DNA from: an uncultured Gemmataceae bacterium
GTDB taxonomy: Bacteria; Planctomycetota; Planctomycetia; Gemmatales; Gemmataceae
Assembly (NCBI GenBank): GCA_937923405.1
Contig: CALDUY010000033.1
Location: forward strand, 62,001-126,000
Reading direction: 5' to 3'
Length of the DNA stretch: 64,000 nt
This document shows, in pieces, positions 25,379 through 34,041 of the stretch; the first letter of the stretch is position 1, and each line of letters opens with the position of its first letter. The notes beneath the pieces are model-generated. The model did not search any database. It saw only the letters and a list, made by a program, of their open reading frames with translations, and had not been told where the DNA came from. The translations under genes were made by a program, and so were the position numbers.

Positions 25379-25441
25379 CACCCCACCTCGAAGCAGAAGG
25401 AATTGCCTTCTCTGCCATGCTGCGTATTCGCCAAGGGATCG

Positions 25442-26341
25442 TCAACTAGGGACGCTGGTAGGTTCGGGTTCGGGCAGGGAATTACTCTCGACACTGAGTA
25501 CCGCCATCTGGCCGCGTTCATCGAGTTCGACACGAGTCGCTAGCACTTGAGGAGCTGGCTCACCCAGCACCTCACGAGCCAGAGCAGCGTAGTCCTCGGC
25601 TCCGTTACAGTGTGGAGCGTATTCAAAAATCGATTTGCCGAAACTGGGGCACTCCGCCAGCTTGATATTGCGACGGATGCGTGTCTCGAAGATTCGGGCT
25701 TTCGACCACGGGGAATTGGCAGCACGCGACCGTTCCAGATAATCCTGCAAATCAGCGACGACTTCACGCGCAAGTCGAGCGCTCGACTCAAACAGAGAAA
25801 GCACAATACCGGTCACTTTCAAGGATGGGTTGAGACGCCGAGCAACCAACGCCGTGGTCTCAAACAGTTTGCCCATACCATGCAGAGCTAGAAAGTGCGG
25901 TTGCAGAGGGATGAACACTTCATTGGCGGCGGCCAAGGCATTGAGCGTCAACACCCCTAGAGAAGGAGCACAGTCCATGAAGACAAAATCAAACGCTCCT
26001 TCCTCGTGAAGCATCACATCGCGAAGAATCACTTCACGACCGACGACGCCGGCCAGTTCCACCTCAGCCGCGGCGAGGTTGATGTCACTACCGGCGATCC
26101 ACAGATTGTCGGCAACGCGCCGTCTCACTTCGGCCAGTGGCCGTGAGTTGACGAGAACATCGTACATGGACGGTGACTTGCCATCGGGTTCAATTCCGAG
26201 ATGGGTCGTAGCATGAGCTTGTGGGTCCAGATCGAGTACGCAGACACGCTGTCCCGCCTTGGCCAAAGCCGCTGCCAGGTTCACGGTCGTGGTGGTCTTG
26301 CCAACTCCGCCTTTTTGATTCAGGATTGCGATCCGTCGCAT
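25442..26341 (-). CDS. ParA-family partition ATPase
   Basis: 299 aa. Deviant Walker A motif KGGVGKTTT with the signature lysine (residues 10-17), [10 protein letters not shown], the switch motif [17 protein letters not shown] and [15 protein letters not shown] define the ParA/Soj group that moves chromosomes, plasmids or protein cargoes on DNA. No N-terminal DNA-binding extension is present, so it resembles chromosomal ParA/Soj or orphan positioning ATPases. No parB gene or parS-like palindrome was noticed nearby. The C-terminal 25 residues form a Pro/Glu/Ser-rich tail. AAGGAG precedes the ATG with ideal spacing. It is divergent from psuG. Confidence 0.88.
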   Translation of the reverse strand: MRRIAILNQKGGVGKTTTTVNLAAALAKAGQRVCVLDLDPQAHATTHLGIEPDGKSPSMYDVLVNSRPLAEVRRRVADNLWIAGSDINLAAAEVELAGVVGREVILRDVMLHEEGAFDFVFMDCAPSLGVLTLNALAAANEVFIPLQPHFLALHGMGKLFETTALVARRLNPSLKVTGIVLSLFESSARLAREVVADLQDYLERSRAANSPWSKARIFETRIRRNIKLAECPSFGKSIFEYAPHCNGAEDYAALAREVLGEPAPQVLATRVELDERGQMAVLSVESNSLPEPEPTSVPS

Positions 26342-26498
26342 GTGCGCTCCTTCGCGGTTAACTGGGAATTCTGGGCCAAGATTTTAAGCCAGAAGCATTT
26401 CCCAAGAAAACCCCAACCCGTGCCTACACACGACCGCCGACGGCATCTCGCACCTGGAGATCTGGCGAGAAGACAGAGCGGCACATAGGATCACGTAG

Positions 26499-27410
26499 AT
26501 GAACACCGAGCAACTTTCCTTCCGTCCTGACGTTGTCGAGGCCTTGCAACAAGGTCGTGCCGTGGTCGCTTTGGAATCGACGTTGATCGCACATGGCTTG
26601 CCTTGGCCGATCAACCTCGAAACCGCGCTTGCCGCCGAACAAGCCGTCAGCGAGGCAGGAGCAGTCCCCGCGACCATCGCCATCCTTGCTGGACGTGTTC
26701 ACGTTGGACTGAGCGAAGACGAACTGCGTCTGCTAGCTCGTGCCAAAGATATTCGCAAGGCAAGCAGCCGAGATCTCGGCATTGCCTTAGCATTGAAGCA
26801 GAATGCGGCGACGACGGTGGCGGCAACGATGCGACTGGCTCACCAAGTGGGCATTCGAGTCTTTGCAACCGGGGGAATTGGTGGAGTGCATCCGGGAAGC
26901 CATTTCGACATTTCTGCCGACTTGATGGAATTGGGTCGCACGCCTGTTGCGGTAGTTTGCGCCGGAGCCAAAAGCATCCTTGATCTTCCTGCGACGATGG
27001 AAGTGTTGGAAACCCTGGCGGTGCCCGTACTAGGCTATCAATCCGATCGCTTCGCTGCTTTTTATCTCCGTCAGAGTGAATGCCTACTCAACACACGAGT
27101 AGAATCGGCTCAGGAAGTGGCTCGCTGCTTGCAGGCCCATTGGTCGCTCGGCGGAGCCGGAGTTGTCATCTCCTTGCCACTGTCGCAGGACAAGGCGATT
27201 GCTCCCGAGGCCTTAACCCGCTGGCTCCACCAAGCCGAGCAAGAAGCTCACGGTCAAGGCATCGCTGGCCCGGCCTTGACGCCGTTTTTGCTCGCTAGAC
27301 TGGCCGAACTCTCAGGAGGGCAAACCCTAAAAGCCAATCAAGAATTGATCGTCGCTAATGCCCGACTTGCTGGAGCCATCGCCATGGCCTGGAACATGAG
27401 GCAACTATGA
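26499..27410 (+). CDS. psuG: Pseudouridine-5'-phosphate glycosidase
   Basis: 303 aa. Reversibly cleaves the C-glycosidic bond of pseudouridine 5'-phosphate to uracil and ribose 5-phosphate. Family motifs are continuous: ALESTLIAHGLPWP, GAVPATIAILAGRVHVGL, KASSRDLG, TTVAATMRLAHQVGIRVFATGGIGGVH, VVCAGAKSILDLPATMEVLET, and the C-terminal GPALTPFLLARLAELSGG. Length is normal. No psuK kinase lies next to it; the following gene is a phosphatase with a 4-base ATGA overlap, so it may act on a related phosphorylated intermediate, which is inference. Confidence 0.93.
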   Translation: MNTEQLSFRPDVVEALQQGRAVVALESTLIAHGLPWPINLETALAAEQAVSEAGAVPATIAILAGRVHVGLSEDELRLLARAKDIRKASSRDLGIALALKQNAATTVAATMRLAHQVGIRVFATGGIGGVHPGSHFDISADLMELGRTPVAVVCAGAKSILDLPATMEVLETLAVPVLGYQSDRFAAFYLRQSECLLNTRVESAQEVARCLQAHWSLGGAGVVISLPLSQDKAIAPEALTRWLHQAEQEAHGQGIAGPALTPFLLARLAELSGGQTLKANQELIVANARLAGAIAMAWNMRQL

Positions 27411-28105
27411 AACGCACTTTGGCGATCGGAGATATCCACGGTTGCCTGACCGCCCTGCAAACCCTGCTCGACCTCGTTCAGCCCGAAGCGAACGACCAGC
27501 TCATCACTTTGGGCGACTACGTCGATCGCGGTCCAGATTCGCGCGAAACGCTCGAACTGTTGATCGCACTTTACGACCAAGGTCGGCTGATCCCGCTACG
27601 CGGCAATCACGATGAAATGATGCTGTACTCTCGTCATGATTGGCACGAACGCTCGATGTGGCTGCGTTTTGGTGGAGTTGAAACGCTGGCTTCTTATGGG
27701 CATCGGGCCACAGATGAACACTACGATCACGTGCCTGAACGACACTGGAAGTTTCTCGCGGAAGACCTTCGTAACCATTACGAAACTGAGACCCATCTGT
27801 TCGTGCATGCCGTGGCTGATCCTGATCAACCCCTCTCGGAACAGGATACAGCTACGTTGTTGTGGAACCGGCTGACTAAACCGATTCGACATTATTCCGG
27901 CAAACGGTTGATCTGCGGTCACACGCGGCAAGATTCTGGGCTGCCGCTTGATCTCGGACCGACCGTGTGCATCGACACTGCGATCTACGAGCCGTATGGT
28001 TGGTTGACCTGTCTAGACGTAAACTCGGGCCACTTTTGGCAGGCCAATCAACGCGGAGAGACGCGAATCGGCTCGTTGGAACACCTCGACTGGCAAACCG
28101 AGTGA
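27407..28105 (+). CDS. Metallophosphoesterase, Ser/Thr phosphatase or ApaH-like
   Basis: 232 aa calcineurin-like phosphoesterase. The motifs GDIHGC, GDYVDRGPDS, LRGNHDEMML and the late histidines in LFVHAV and ICGHTRQDSG supply the dinuclear metal site. Size and motif wording fit the PrpA/PrpB or symmetric Ap4A hydrolase groups; the two cannot be separated by eye. Coupled to psuG by an ATGA overlap. Possible roles are reversal of the many Ser/Thr kinases typical of this phylum or nucleotide hydrolysis. Confidence 0.85.
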   Translation: MKRTLAIGDIHGCLTALQTLLDLVQPEANDQLITLGDYVDRGPDSRETLELLIALYDQGRLIPLRGNHDEMMLYSRHDWHERSMWLRFGGVETLASYGHRATDEHYDHVPERHWKFLAEDLRNHYETETHLFVHAVADPDQPLSEQDTATLLWNRLTKPIRHYSGKRLICGHTRQDSGLPLDLGPTVCIDTAIYEPYGWLTCLDVNSGHFWQANQRGETRIGSLEHLDWQTE

Positions 28106-28111
28106 CATGAA

Positions 28112-29002
28112 TCACTCCAGTATCAAAGGCCGCGTCGCGCTTTTGTAGGAGGAGCTGTCGTAGAGCGGCTTGGCCTCTTCCATCCAACGGACCAGATCGC
28201 GAATGCGGGTTTCATGGCTAGGATGGGTCGAAAGAAACTCCGGCTTTTTGCCTCCTCCCGCTGCCTGCTTCATCCGCTCCCAGAACTTAACCGACTCGCC
28301 AGGATTGTATCCTGCCGCAGCCATTAGCAATAGTCCGATGTGATCCGCTTCCGACTCATGCTTCCGACTGTAACTGAGGATCCCGTACTGAGCCCCCGCA
28401 TTGAGAATCTGCATCATGGTGTTGCGATCGCGTGGATCCATTCCGCCCATCGCTCCACCTGCAGTGGTGATGCCGATCTGGGCCATACGCGATTGAGCCA
28501 GTCGCTCCGCACCGTGCTGAGCCAGCGCGTGGGCAATTTCGTGGCCCATGACTGTGGCCAATCCTGCATCAGTTTTCGCGACGGGAAGAATTCCGGTGTA
28601 TACGACCATTTTTCCACCAGGCAGACAAAAAGCGTTCACTTCTCGGGAGCGAACCACACGCACTTCCCACTGATAATCTCGGAGTGGTATGCGTGTGATG
28701 CTCTGAAATCGTGTATCGCGGGTGGCACGAATCAGCCGGCGAGTGATCTCCTGCACCTCATCGACAACTGGACCAGCTGGGACGACGTTCGACTTGGTCA
28801 ACACTTCGCGAAAGGCCTGAGCACCAAGAGCCTTTTCTTGTTCCGGCGACAGGGCCACGATCTGTCGTCGTCCGAACGGTCCGCGTTGACATCCTCGAAT
28901 GCCAAACGCAGCCATCGCGACCACGCCAATGAGCAGAGCAATCAGCACCTGCATCAACCGCTGACCAGCTTCCTGTCGTTGGTAACCGTAATATCCGTTC
29001 AT
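28112..29002 (-). CDS. M48 family zinc metalloprotease
   Basis: 296 aa. An N-terminal membrane helix (about 17-35) is followed by a short linker and the M48 catalytic domain with HEIAHALAQHG near residue 152 and the third ligand Glu in SRKHESEADHIG near 214. NAFCLPGGKMVVYTGIL upstream of the motif is typical of HtpX/BepA/YcaL-like peptidases. It is therefore a membrane-anchored protease of the periplasmic side, possibly for envelope protein quality control. It is convergent with the phosphatase gene (6 bases between stops) and divergent from the M24 peptidase gene. Confidence 0.9.
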   Translation of the reverse strand: MNGYYGYQRQEAGQRLMQVLIALLIGVVAMAAFGIRGCQRGPFGRRQIVALSPEQEKALGAQAFREVLTKSNVVPAGPVVDEVQEITRRLIRATRDTRFQSITRIPLRDYQWEVRVVRSREVNAFCLPGGKMVVYTGILPVAKTDAGLATVMGHEIAHALAQHGAERLAQSRMAQIGITTAGGAMGGMDPRDRNTMMQILNAGAQYGILSYSRKHESEADHIGLLLMAAAGYNPGESVKFWERMKQAAGGGKKPEFLSTHPSHETRIRDLVRWMEEAKPLYDSSSYKSATRPLILE

Positions 29003-29221
29003 TCAAGCAGCCTCTCCGCGATTAGTTCAGTCGCTCTTCTCGAAGTAGCGTTCCAGAGCGGGTTGACAACTCGTGAACTTCGTTGGGATTCATGAGAATC
29101 ACTCTGCAACGCAGCAGCAGGTTGCTACTCAATGTATCACTCCAATCACTCGCCAGACAATTAGTCCATTGCCAGTCTCTGCTCAAACAGCTAGGCTGAG
29201 AAAAATTACGAGGGCACAATC

Positions 29222-30322
29222 ATGTTGACTGCGGAAGGGTGCGCCCAAAGACGCCGACGCTTGCTGGAACAGTACGGCACCGACTGGGAGAGCGATCATC
29301 TCCGCTTCACGGATCCATTACATCTAAATTATCTGGCTAACTTTGTGGTCGATCCGATCAGCCTCAACGCTGGCTTCGGAGCAGCCCTGATCCTGCGCAA
29401 GGATGGAGCGACCCGACTGTTGCATGATAATCGCTTACAGGCCTACGCTTCTCAGGCACATGTCGATGAGCGCGTTTCGGTGCCCTGGTATGACGGCCAG
29501 TCGTCCGGCAAAGGACCGCGCCAATTGGCGTTGGTCTCCGGTGTCAATCCGACGGGAAGCGGTTTGCACTTCCATGATCGACCTGGCGATCCCGCGGCAC
29601 TGGGCTTGGTGTCCACTTTAGCGAACATGCGGCGAGTAAAAGACCCAGATGAGATCGCGATTCTCCGTCAATGCATGCGCATCACTGAGGCAGGACATGC
29701 CTGGGCCTTGGCCTCCGTGCGACCTGGCATGAGTGAAATTGACGTCTACAACGGAATGGTCGCTGCTTGCAACAAAGCTGCTGGTCGAGCGGTAATCGTC
29801 TACGGCGACTTTGCGGTTTGTCCCGGACCGGAGCGGCGCGGCGGAGCTGCTACCGAGCGAGTGATCCAACCCGGCGATATGCTGATCCTCGATTTCTCGG
29901 TGGTACTGCGTGGTTATCGCAGCGACTTCACCAACACACTAGTTGTTGGCAAGGCCCCCACCAGCGATCAGCGACACTTGTACGAACTCTGCACTCAAGC
30001 TATGTCTGCGGGGGAACGTGAACTCCGTGCAGGTGCCTTGTGTCTGAACGTGTATGATGCAGTCCGTGCCGTGTTCGACAAGGCTGGTGTTGCTGAGTCG
30101 TTTCCCCATCACGCGGGCCATGGACTTGGTCTGACGCATCCAGAAGCTCCGTTCTTTGTCCGGCAGGCTAATGAGACTTTGGTCGAAGGAGATGTAGTCA
30201 CGTTGGAACCGGGTTTATACGTCCACGGAGTAGGCGGGATTCGGATCGAACACAACTATCTGATCACCGCAGCTGGGTTTGAACGGCTCAGCAATCATCA
30301 GATTGTCTTGCAGAGTGGTTGA
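29222..30322 (+). CDS. M24 family Xaa-Pro peptidase
   Basis: 366 aa. An N-terminal creatinase-like domain precedes the pita-bread catalytic domain. All five metal ligands of the family are visible: the two aspartates in LILDFSVVLRGYRSDFT, His in HHAGHGLGLTHPEAP, Glu in VTLEPGLYV and Glu in GIRIEHNYL. It should remove N-terminal residues preceding proline or cleave X-Pro dipeptides. The GFGAALILRKDGATRLLHDNR segment is usual for the N domain. The tRNA-Ser gene follows on the same strand 57 bases later. Confidence 0.88.
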   Translation: MLTAEGCAQRRRRLLEQYGTDWESDHLRFTDPLHLNYLANFVVDPISLNAGFGAALILRKDGATRLLHDNRLQAYASQAHVDERVSVPWYDGQSSGKGPRQLALVSGVNPTGSGLHFHDRPGDPAALGLVSTLANMRRVKDPDEIAILRQCMRITEAGHAWALASVRPGMSEIDVYNGMVAACNKAAGRAVIVYGDFAVCPGPERRGGAATERVIQPGDMLILDFSVVLRGYRSDFTNTLVVGKAPTSDQRHLYELCTQAMSAGERELRAGALCLNVYDAVRAVFDKAGVAESFPHHAGHGLGLTHPEAPFFVRQANETLVEGDVVTLEPGLYVHGVGGIRIEHNYLITAAGFERLSNHQIVLQSG

Positions 30323-30379
30323 TCCCTGATGGACGCTGACGGGGTGAGTAGGTAAGATACATCCATTCTGCTGCCATTT

Positions 30380-30466
30380 GGAGAGGTGACCGAGCGGCCG
30401 AAGGTGCAGCACTGGAAATGCTGTGTGGGGGAAACCTCACCGCGGGTTCGAATCCCGCCCTCTCCG
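30380..30466 (+). tRNA. tRNA-Ser (anticodon GGA)
   Basis: Acceptor stem GGAGAGG/CCTCTCC, D arm with GACCGAGCGGCCGAAGGTG, anticodon stem CAGCA/TGCTG around loop CTGGAAA (anticodon GGA, reading UCC and UCU), a long variable arm TGTGGGGGAAACCTCACC as in class II tRNAs, T arm CGGGTTCGAATCCCG, and discriminator G. CCA is not encoded (CTG follows). All arms fold without mismatch. Confidence 0.97.
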
Positions 30467-30500
30467 CTGAACAGATCGTGCCGCCCAATGAGGACGATCC

Positions 30501-31667
30501 ATGCTAGCCAAGCGTGTGCAGTTCTTTACTGAATCCGTCATCCGTGAGATGACTCGGCTAGCGGATCAATATGGAGCGATCAATCTCGGCCAAGGCATGC
30601 CGGACTTCGAGGCTCCCCACGCAATCAAAGAGGCGGCCTGCCGGGCGATTCAGGATGGATTCAATCAGTATGCCATCACCTGGGGAGCACCGTCCCTGCG
30701 TCAGGCCATTGCTCGCAAAGCACGAGCGTTCAATGGTATCGAGTGTGATCCAGATGAACATGTCACCGTCTGTTGTGGCGCGACGGAGTGCATGATGGCC
30801 ACCATGCTGGCCCTGGTGGATGCCGGCGACGAAGTCATCATCTTCCAGCCTTATTACGAAAACTACGCCCCAGACGCTCTGCTGTCGGGAGCAACGCCGG
30901 TATGGGTGCAACTCCATCCGCCCAACTGGACGTTCGATCCCGACGAGTTACGATGCGCCTTCACGCCACGAACTCGAGCGTTAATTCTCAACACGCCGAA
31001 CAATCCCACCGGACATGTCTTCACTCGTTCCGAACTGGAACTGATCGCCGAGTTGTGCCAAGAACATGACGTACTCGTGTTCAGCGACGAAATCTACGAG
31101 TACCTGATCTACACCAACCAACCGCATATCAGTATCGCTACCTTGCCCGGCATGGGACAGCGTACCGTGACGATCAGTGGTCTCTCGAAAACGTTCAGCA
31201 TCACCGGCTGGCGGCTAGGCTACTGTATCGCACCAGCCGCGATCACCGCAGGGATTCGCAAAGCGCACGATTTTTTGACCGTTGGCGCTCCACATCCGCT
31301 TCAGGTAGCCGGTGCCGCTGCACTGGCGTTGCCAGACTCTTACTATCACGACTTTCGAGAGGGATATCGTCGCCGAAAGAACTTGCTCCTACCGTTCCTT
31401 CGTGAAGCGGGCTTCGAAGTGTACGAACCCGAAGGTGCCTACTATGTCATGACCGACATTGAACCGCTTGGATTCACAGACGACACGGAGTTCGTGAAGC
31501 GGATGATTCGCGACGTGGGCGTTGCTGCCGTTCCAGGTAGTAGCTTTTATCAACCTCGCGAACTAGGTCGAACTAAGGTCCGCTTTATGTTCGCTAAGCG
31601 AGACGAGACGCTTCATCAAGCAGGACAGCGGCTTATGGCTTGTTTTGGAAAAACAACCAGAAATTGA
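30501..31667 (+). CDS. PLP-dependent aminotransferase class I/II
   Basis: 388 aa, complete fold-type I aminotransferase. INLGQGMPDFEAP and GFNQYAITWGAPSLRQAIA at the N terminus, CCGATECMMATMLAL, NTPNNPTGHVF, SDEIYEYLIY, the PLP lysine in SGLSKTFSITGWRLGY, and a C-terminal GAYYVMTDI with the carboxylate-binding Arg of KVRFMFAKRDE. This pattern is closest to the aspartate/methionine aminotransferase or kynurenine aminotransferase-like branch (YbdL/MtnE-like). The substrate is not certain. GAGGA precedes the ATG. Small A/T-rich stems after the stop (31673-31689) may act as a weak terminator. Confidence 0.9.
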   Translation: MLAKRVQFFTESVIREMTRLADQYGAINLGQGMPDFEAPHAIKEAACRAIQDGFNQYAITWGAPSLRQAIARKARAFNGIECDPDEHVTVCCGATECMMATMLALVDAGDEVIIFQPYYENYAPDALLSGATPVWVQLHPPNWTFDPDELRCAFTPRTRALILNTPNNPTGHVFTRSELELIAELCQEHDVLVFSDEIYEYLIYTNQPHISIATLPGMGQRTVTISGLSKTFSITGWRLGYCIAPAAITAGIRKAHDFLTVGAPHPLQVAGAAALALPDSYYHDFREGYRRRKNLLLPFLREAGFEVYEPEGAYYVMTDIEPLGFTDDTEFVKRMIRDVGVAAVPGSSFYQPRELGRTKVRFMFAKRDETLHQAGQRLMACFGKTTRN

Positions 31668-31827
31668 AGCGATTTCACTTGATGTGAAAATAAACTCCTC
31701 TAAAATCAGCATTCATCACTTTCTAATCTCCGGTTAATGTTGAGCATTTAGTGCTTAATTTGGGAGAGATACTCTCTCAATTAATTTGATTGAGTGGTTT
31801 TGTTCGCGTTGTCTTTGAGGAGTTACC

Positions 31828-32853
31828 ATGTCTGCTACCTCTCTCTCCAGTCAGCAGAAACGGTCGGGATTCACTCTCATCGAATTGCTGGTGGTCATTG
31901 CGATTATTGCGATCTTGATTGGGCTATTGCTGCCAGCTGTTCAGAAAGTGCGTGATGCGGCTGCCCGCATGCAGTGCAGCAACAATCTCAAACAGATGGC
32001 TCTGGCCTTGCACAACCATCACGATGCTCTGGGCACTTTTCCGCCTGGTGGGATGAATGGTGGACCTTGTTGTAGTCAACCGACTTGGACCAACTGGGCC
32101 ATCGAAATTCTTCCTTACATTGAACAGGACAATCTCTACAAACAGTATCGCCAAAATGAACAAAACATCTCCGCGAACAACGTACTTGTTGGGCAACAAC
32201 GAGTAAAAACCTACGAGTGCCCTTCAGATCCGCTCATTGGCATTTTGGAACGTCCCGCTTCAGGTCCAGGGAGCGGTCTTAACTTCATGCACGGCAGCTA
32301 CCGTGCGGTCAGTGGTCGCGCCAATATGGCCGTAGGACATGGTGCGTGGGACACGTTTGAACCGCATCTCTGGCCAGGCGGACGCATGGATCCCACCTTC
32401 CGCGGCGTCTTACATGCCACTGCATCTGCCTACAACGGTATTCCTGCACAGACTGCCACTCATAGCAACGGCCAGAGTGTTTCCACGTTGGGCGGCCCAG
32501 AACGCATGAGCAACATCATTGATGGGACTTCCAACACCTTAATGCTTGGGGAATACACTACTCACACTGTAACTCGTCGCGGCAGCTTCTGGGCTTACAC
32601 CTACACCTCGTATAATCAGTCGTCGATCGGAGCCGAAAGCCGGTTCTTCGGCATGGATTATCAACGGTGTGCAACCACTCCGGGATTGTACGGCGATCAA
32701 TTGTGTAAGCGCGCCTTTAACTCCTACCACACGGGAGGAGCTAACTTTGCCTTGGCGGATGGCTCTGTTCGGTTCATCAGCTTTAATGCGTCGATGATTC
32801 TGCTTCAGAACATGGCGACGATTGCTGCTGGCGAAGTTGGTTCCATCAACTAA
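31828..32853 (+). CDS. DUF1559 prepilin-like surface protein
   Basis: 341 aa. Prepilin signal KRSGFTLIELLVVIAIIAILIGLL, then AVQKVRDAAARMQCSNNLKQMALALHNHHDA, and the DUF1559 C-terminal signature YHTGGANFALADGSVRFIS. Four cysteine-containing segments (GGPCCSQP, YECPSDP) are typical. GAGGAG lies five bases before the ATG. The upstream region has small palindromes (GAGAGA/TCTCTC near 31767) but no promoter I can define. The lipoprotein gene follows after 21 bases, so the pair is an operon with the order reverse to that at 7091-8676. Confidence 0.92.
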   Translation: MSATSLSSQQKRSGFTLIELLVVIAIIAILIGLLLPAVQKVRDAAARMQCSNNLKQMALALHNHHDALGTFPPGGMNGGPCCSQPTWTNWAIEILPYIEQDNLYKQYRQNEQNISANNVLVGQQRVKTYECPSDPLIGILERPASGPGSGLNFMHGSYRAVSGRANMAVGHGAWDTFEPHLWPGGRMDPTFRGVLHATASAYNGIPAQTATHSNGQSVSTLGGPERMSNIIDGTSNTLMLGEYTTHTVTRRGSFWAYTYTSYNQSSIGAESRFFGMDYQRCATTPGLYGDQLCKRAFNSYHTGGANFALADGSVRFISFNASMILLQNMATIAAGEVGSIN

Positions 32854-32874
32854 CCCTACCCGGAGCAATCAGTC

Positions 32875-33345
32875 GTGTTTAAAAGATGTTTTTGTCTGTT
32901 TGGCTTGGTTTTGTTGACCACACTAGGATGCTCCTCCAAAGGGCCAAAATTTGCTCCTGTGTCGGGAGTGGTGACCTTAGATGGTGTTCCTTACACCAAA
33001 GCGGTCGTGAGTTTTCAGCCAATTGGCGACAAAGGCAACCCCAATCCTGGGCGGGGTTCGAGTGGCTACACGGATGACCAAGGCCGCTTTGTTCTTAAGT
33101 GTGACAATAAAATCAACGGTGCGGTCGTAGGCAAACACCTCGTCCGTATCATGACTCGTGGTAATGATGTCGTGGGTCAGGAACCGAACCTGGAAACAGG
33201 TTCCGAGGACGAAACGTCGACCAAGCGGGAAGTGGATCCCATTCCGCCGGAATGGAATGCCCTGAGCAAAGTGGAGTTTGAAGTTCCGCCCGGTGGAACC
33301 GACAAAGCGAACTTCGACATTCAGACTCGCCGCAAGAAACGGTAA
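32875..33345 (+). CDS. Small lipoprotein with carboxypeptidase-regulatory-like domain
   Basis: 156 aa, GTG start with GGAG upstream. The signal peptide ends in the lipobox TTLGC, predicting lipid anchoring at about Cys19. The mature part VSGVVTLDGVPYTKAVVSFQP with SSGYTDDQGRFVLKCD and HLVRIMTRG is the same beta-sandwich type as the lipoprotein at 8221-8676, and the context (next to a DUF1559 gene) is the same. A strong terminator follows. It is likely part of the envelope structure; the molecular role is unknown. Confidence 0.82.
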   Translation: MFKRCFCLFGLVLLTTLGCSSKGPKFAPVSGVVTLDGVPYTKAVVSFQPIGDKGNPNPGRGSSGYTDDQGRFVLKCDNKINGAVVGKHLVRIMTRGNDVVGQEPNLETGSEDETSTKREVDPIPPEWNALSKVEFEVPPGGTDKANFDIQTRRKKR

Positions 33346-33372
33346 TCGTCCGTCTCTCTAGACTCGCCAATC

Positions 33373-33414
33373 GCCATCTCTTCAAACTACACTATTTGAA
33401 GAGATGGCATTTTT
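33373..33414 (+). terminator. Rho-independent terminator after the DUF1559/lipoprotein operon
   Basis: A perfect 14-bp stem GCCATCTCTTCAAA (33373-33386) with TTTGAAGAGATGGC (33395-33408), 8-base loop, followed by A and five T (33410-33414). It ends the plus-strand operon 28 bases after its stop. The ATG inside the stem at 33404 is thus unlikely to be the start of the next gene. Confidence 0.88.
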
Positions 33415-33436
33415 GTTGATTCACGAGAGCTGTTCC

Positions 33437-33982
33437 ATGCTGACTCTGTTGTCTGGAACCAATCGGCCTGGCAATACAACACGAAAAGTCGTCGCTCATG
33501 TCGAAGCGATTTATCGCTCTCTAGGAGTGACGCCCGTGATTGTCGATCTCCTGGAACTGCCTTTGGAAGCATTCACCCCAGGATCGTATGCCAACAAACC
33601 AGCTAGCCTACAACCGTTCCTCGATCGGATTCTCGCGGCGACGGGCTTGGTGGTGGTCACACCAGAATACAATGGCGGATTTCCCGGAGCCTTAAAGTAT
33701 TTTATTGATCTCTTGCCCTTTCCTCAAAGTTTGCAGGCTCGACCAGTTTGCTTCATCGGGGTGGCTGCTGGGGAGTGGGGAGCCATACGCCCGATCGAAC
33801 AACTCCAGGGATTGTTTCTCTATCGCAACGCCTGGCTGTATCCTGAGAAAGTTTACATCCGGCAGTGCATGAAGGTGATCGACTCAGACGGGAATTTGCT
33901 TGATGAGGAAATTAGCAAACGCCTTCGCAGCCAAGCTGAGGGATTCCTTCGCTTTCTGGCACAGCACGGCTGCAAAGCATGA
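33437..33982 (+). CDS. NADPH-dependent FMN reductase family protein
   Basis: 181 aa. Flavodoxin-like fold: SGTNRPGNTTRKV (FMN phosphate loop), VVDLLELPLEAF, and TPEYNGGFPGALKYFIDLLP, the conserved YNGG isoalloxazine loop of NADPH-dependent FMN reductases/azoreductases. An upstream in-frame ATG (33404) lies within the preceding terminator stem, so the ATG at 33437 is chosen. The enzyme probably reduces FMN or quinone-like compounds. It is convergent with the PagL-like gene (59 bases between stops). Confidence 0.82.
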   Translation: MLTLLSGTNRPGNTTRKVVAHVEAIYRSLGVTPVIVDLLELPLEAFTPGSYANKPASLQPFLDRILAATGLVVVTPEYNGGFPGALKYFIDLLPFPQSLQARPVCFIGVAAGEWGAIRPIEQLQGLFLYRNAWLYPEKVYIRQCMKVIDSDGNLLDEEISKRLRSQAEGFLRFLAQHGCKA

Positions 33983-34041
33983 CTGAGGTCCAACAGTTGG
34001 TTGATTCACAAGCATGGGGATCAGCCAGAAGAAACCATTCT

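Noticed and set aside
30380-30500. Integration site at the tRNA-Ser 3' end
   Set aside because: No duplicated tRNA end, integrase or foreign-looking DNA follows; the next gene is an ordinary aminotransferase.
33404-33436. Longer N terminus for the FMN reductase
   Set aside because: The ATG at 33404 lies inside the right arm of a 14-bp terminator stem, and family similarity starts at 33437.
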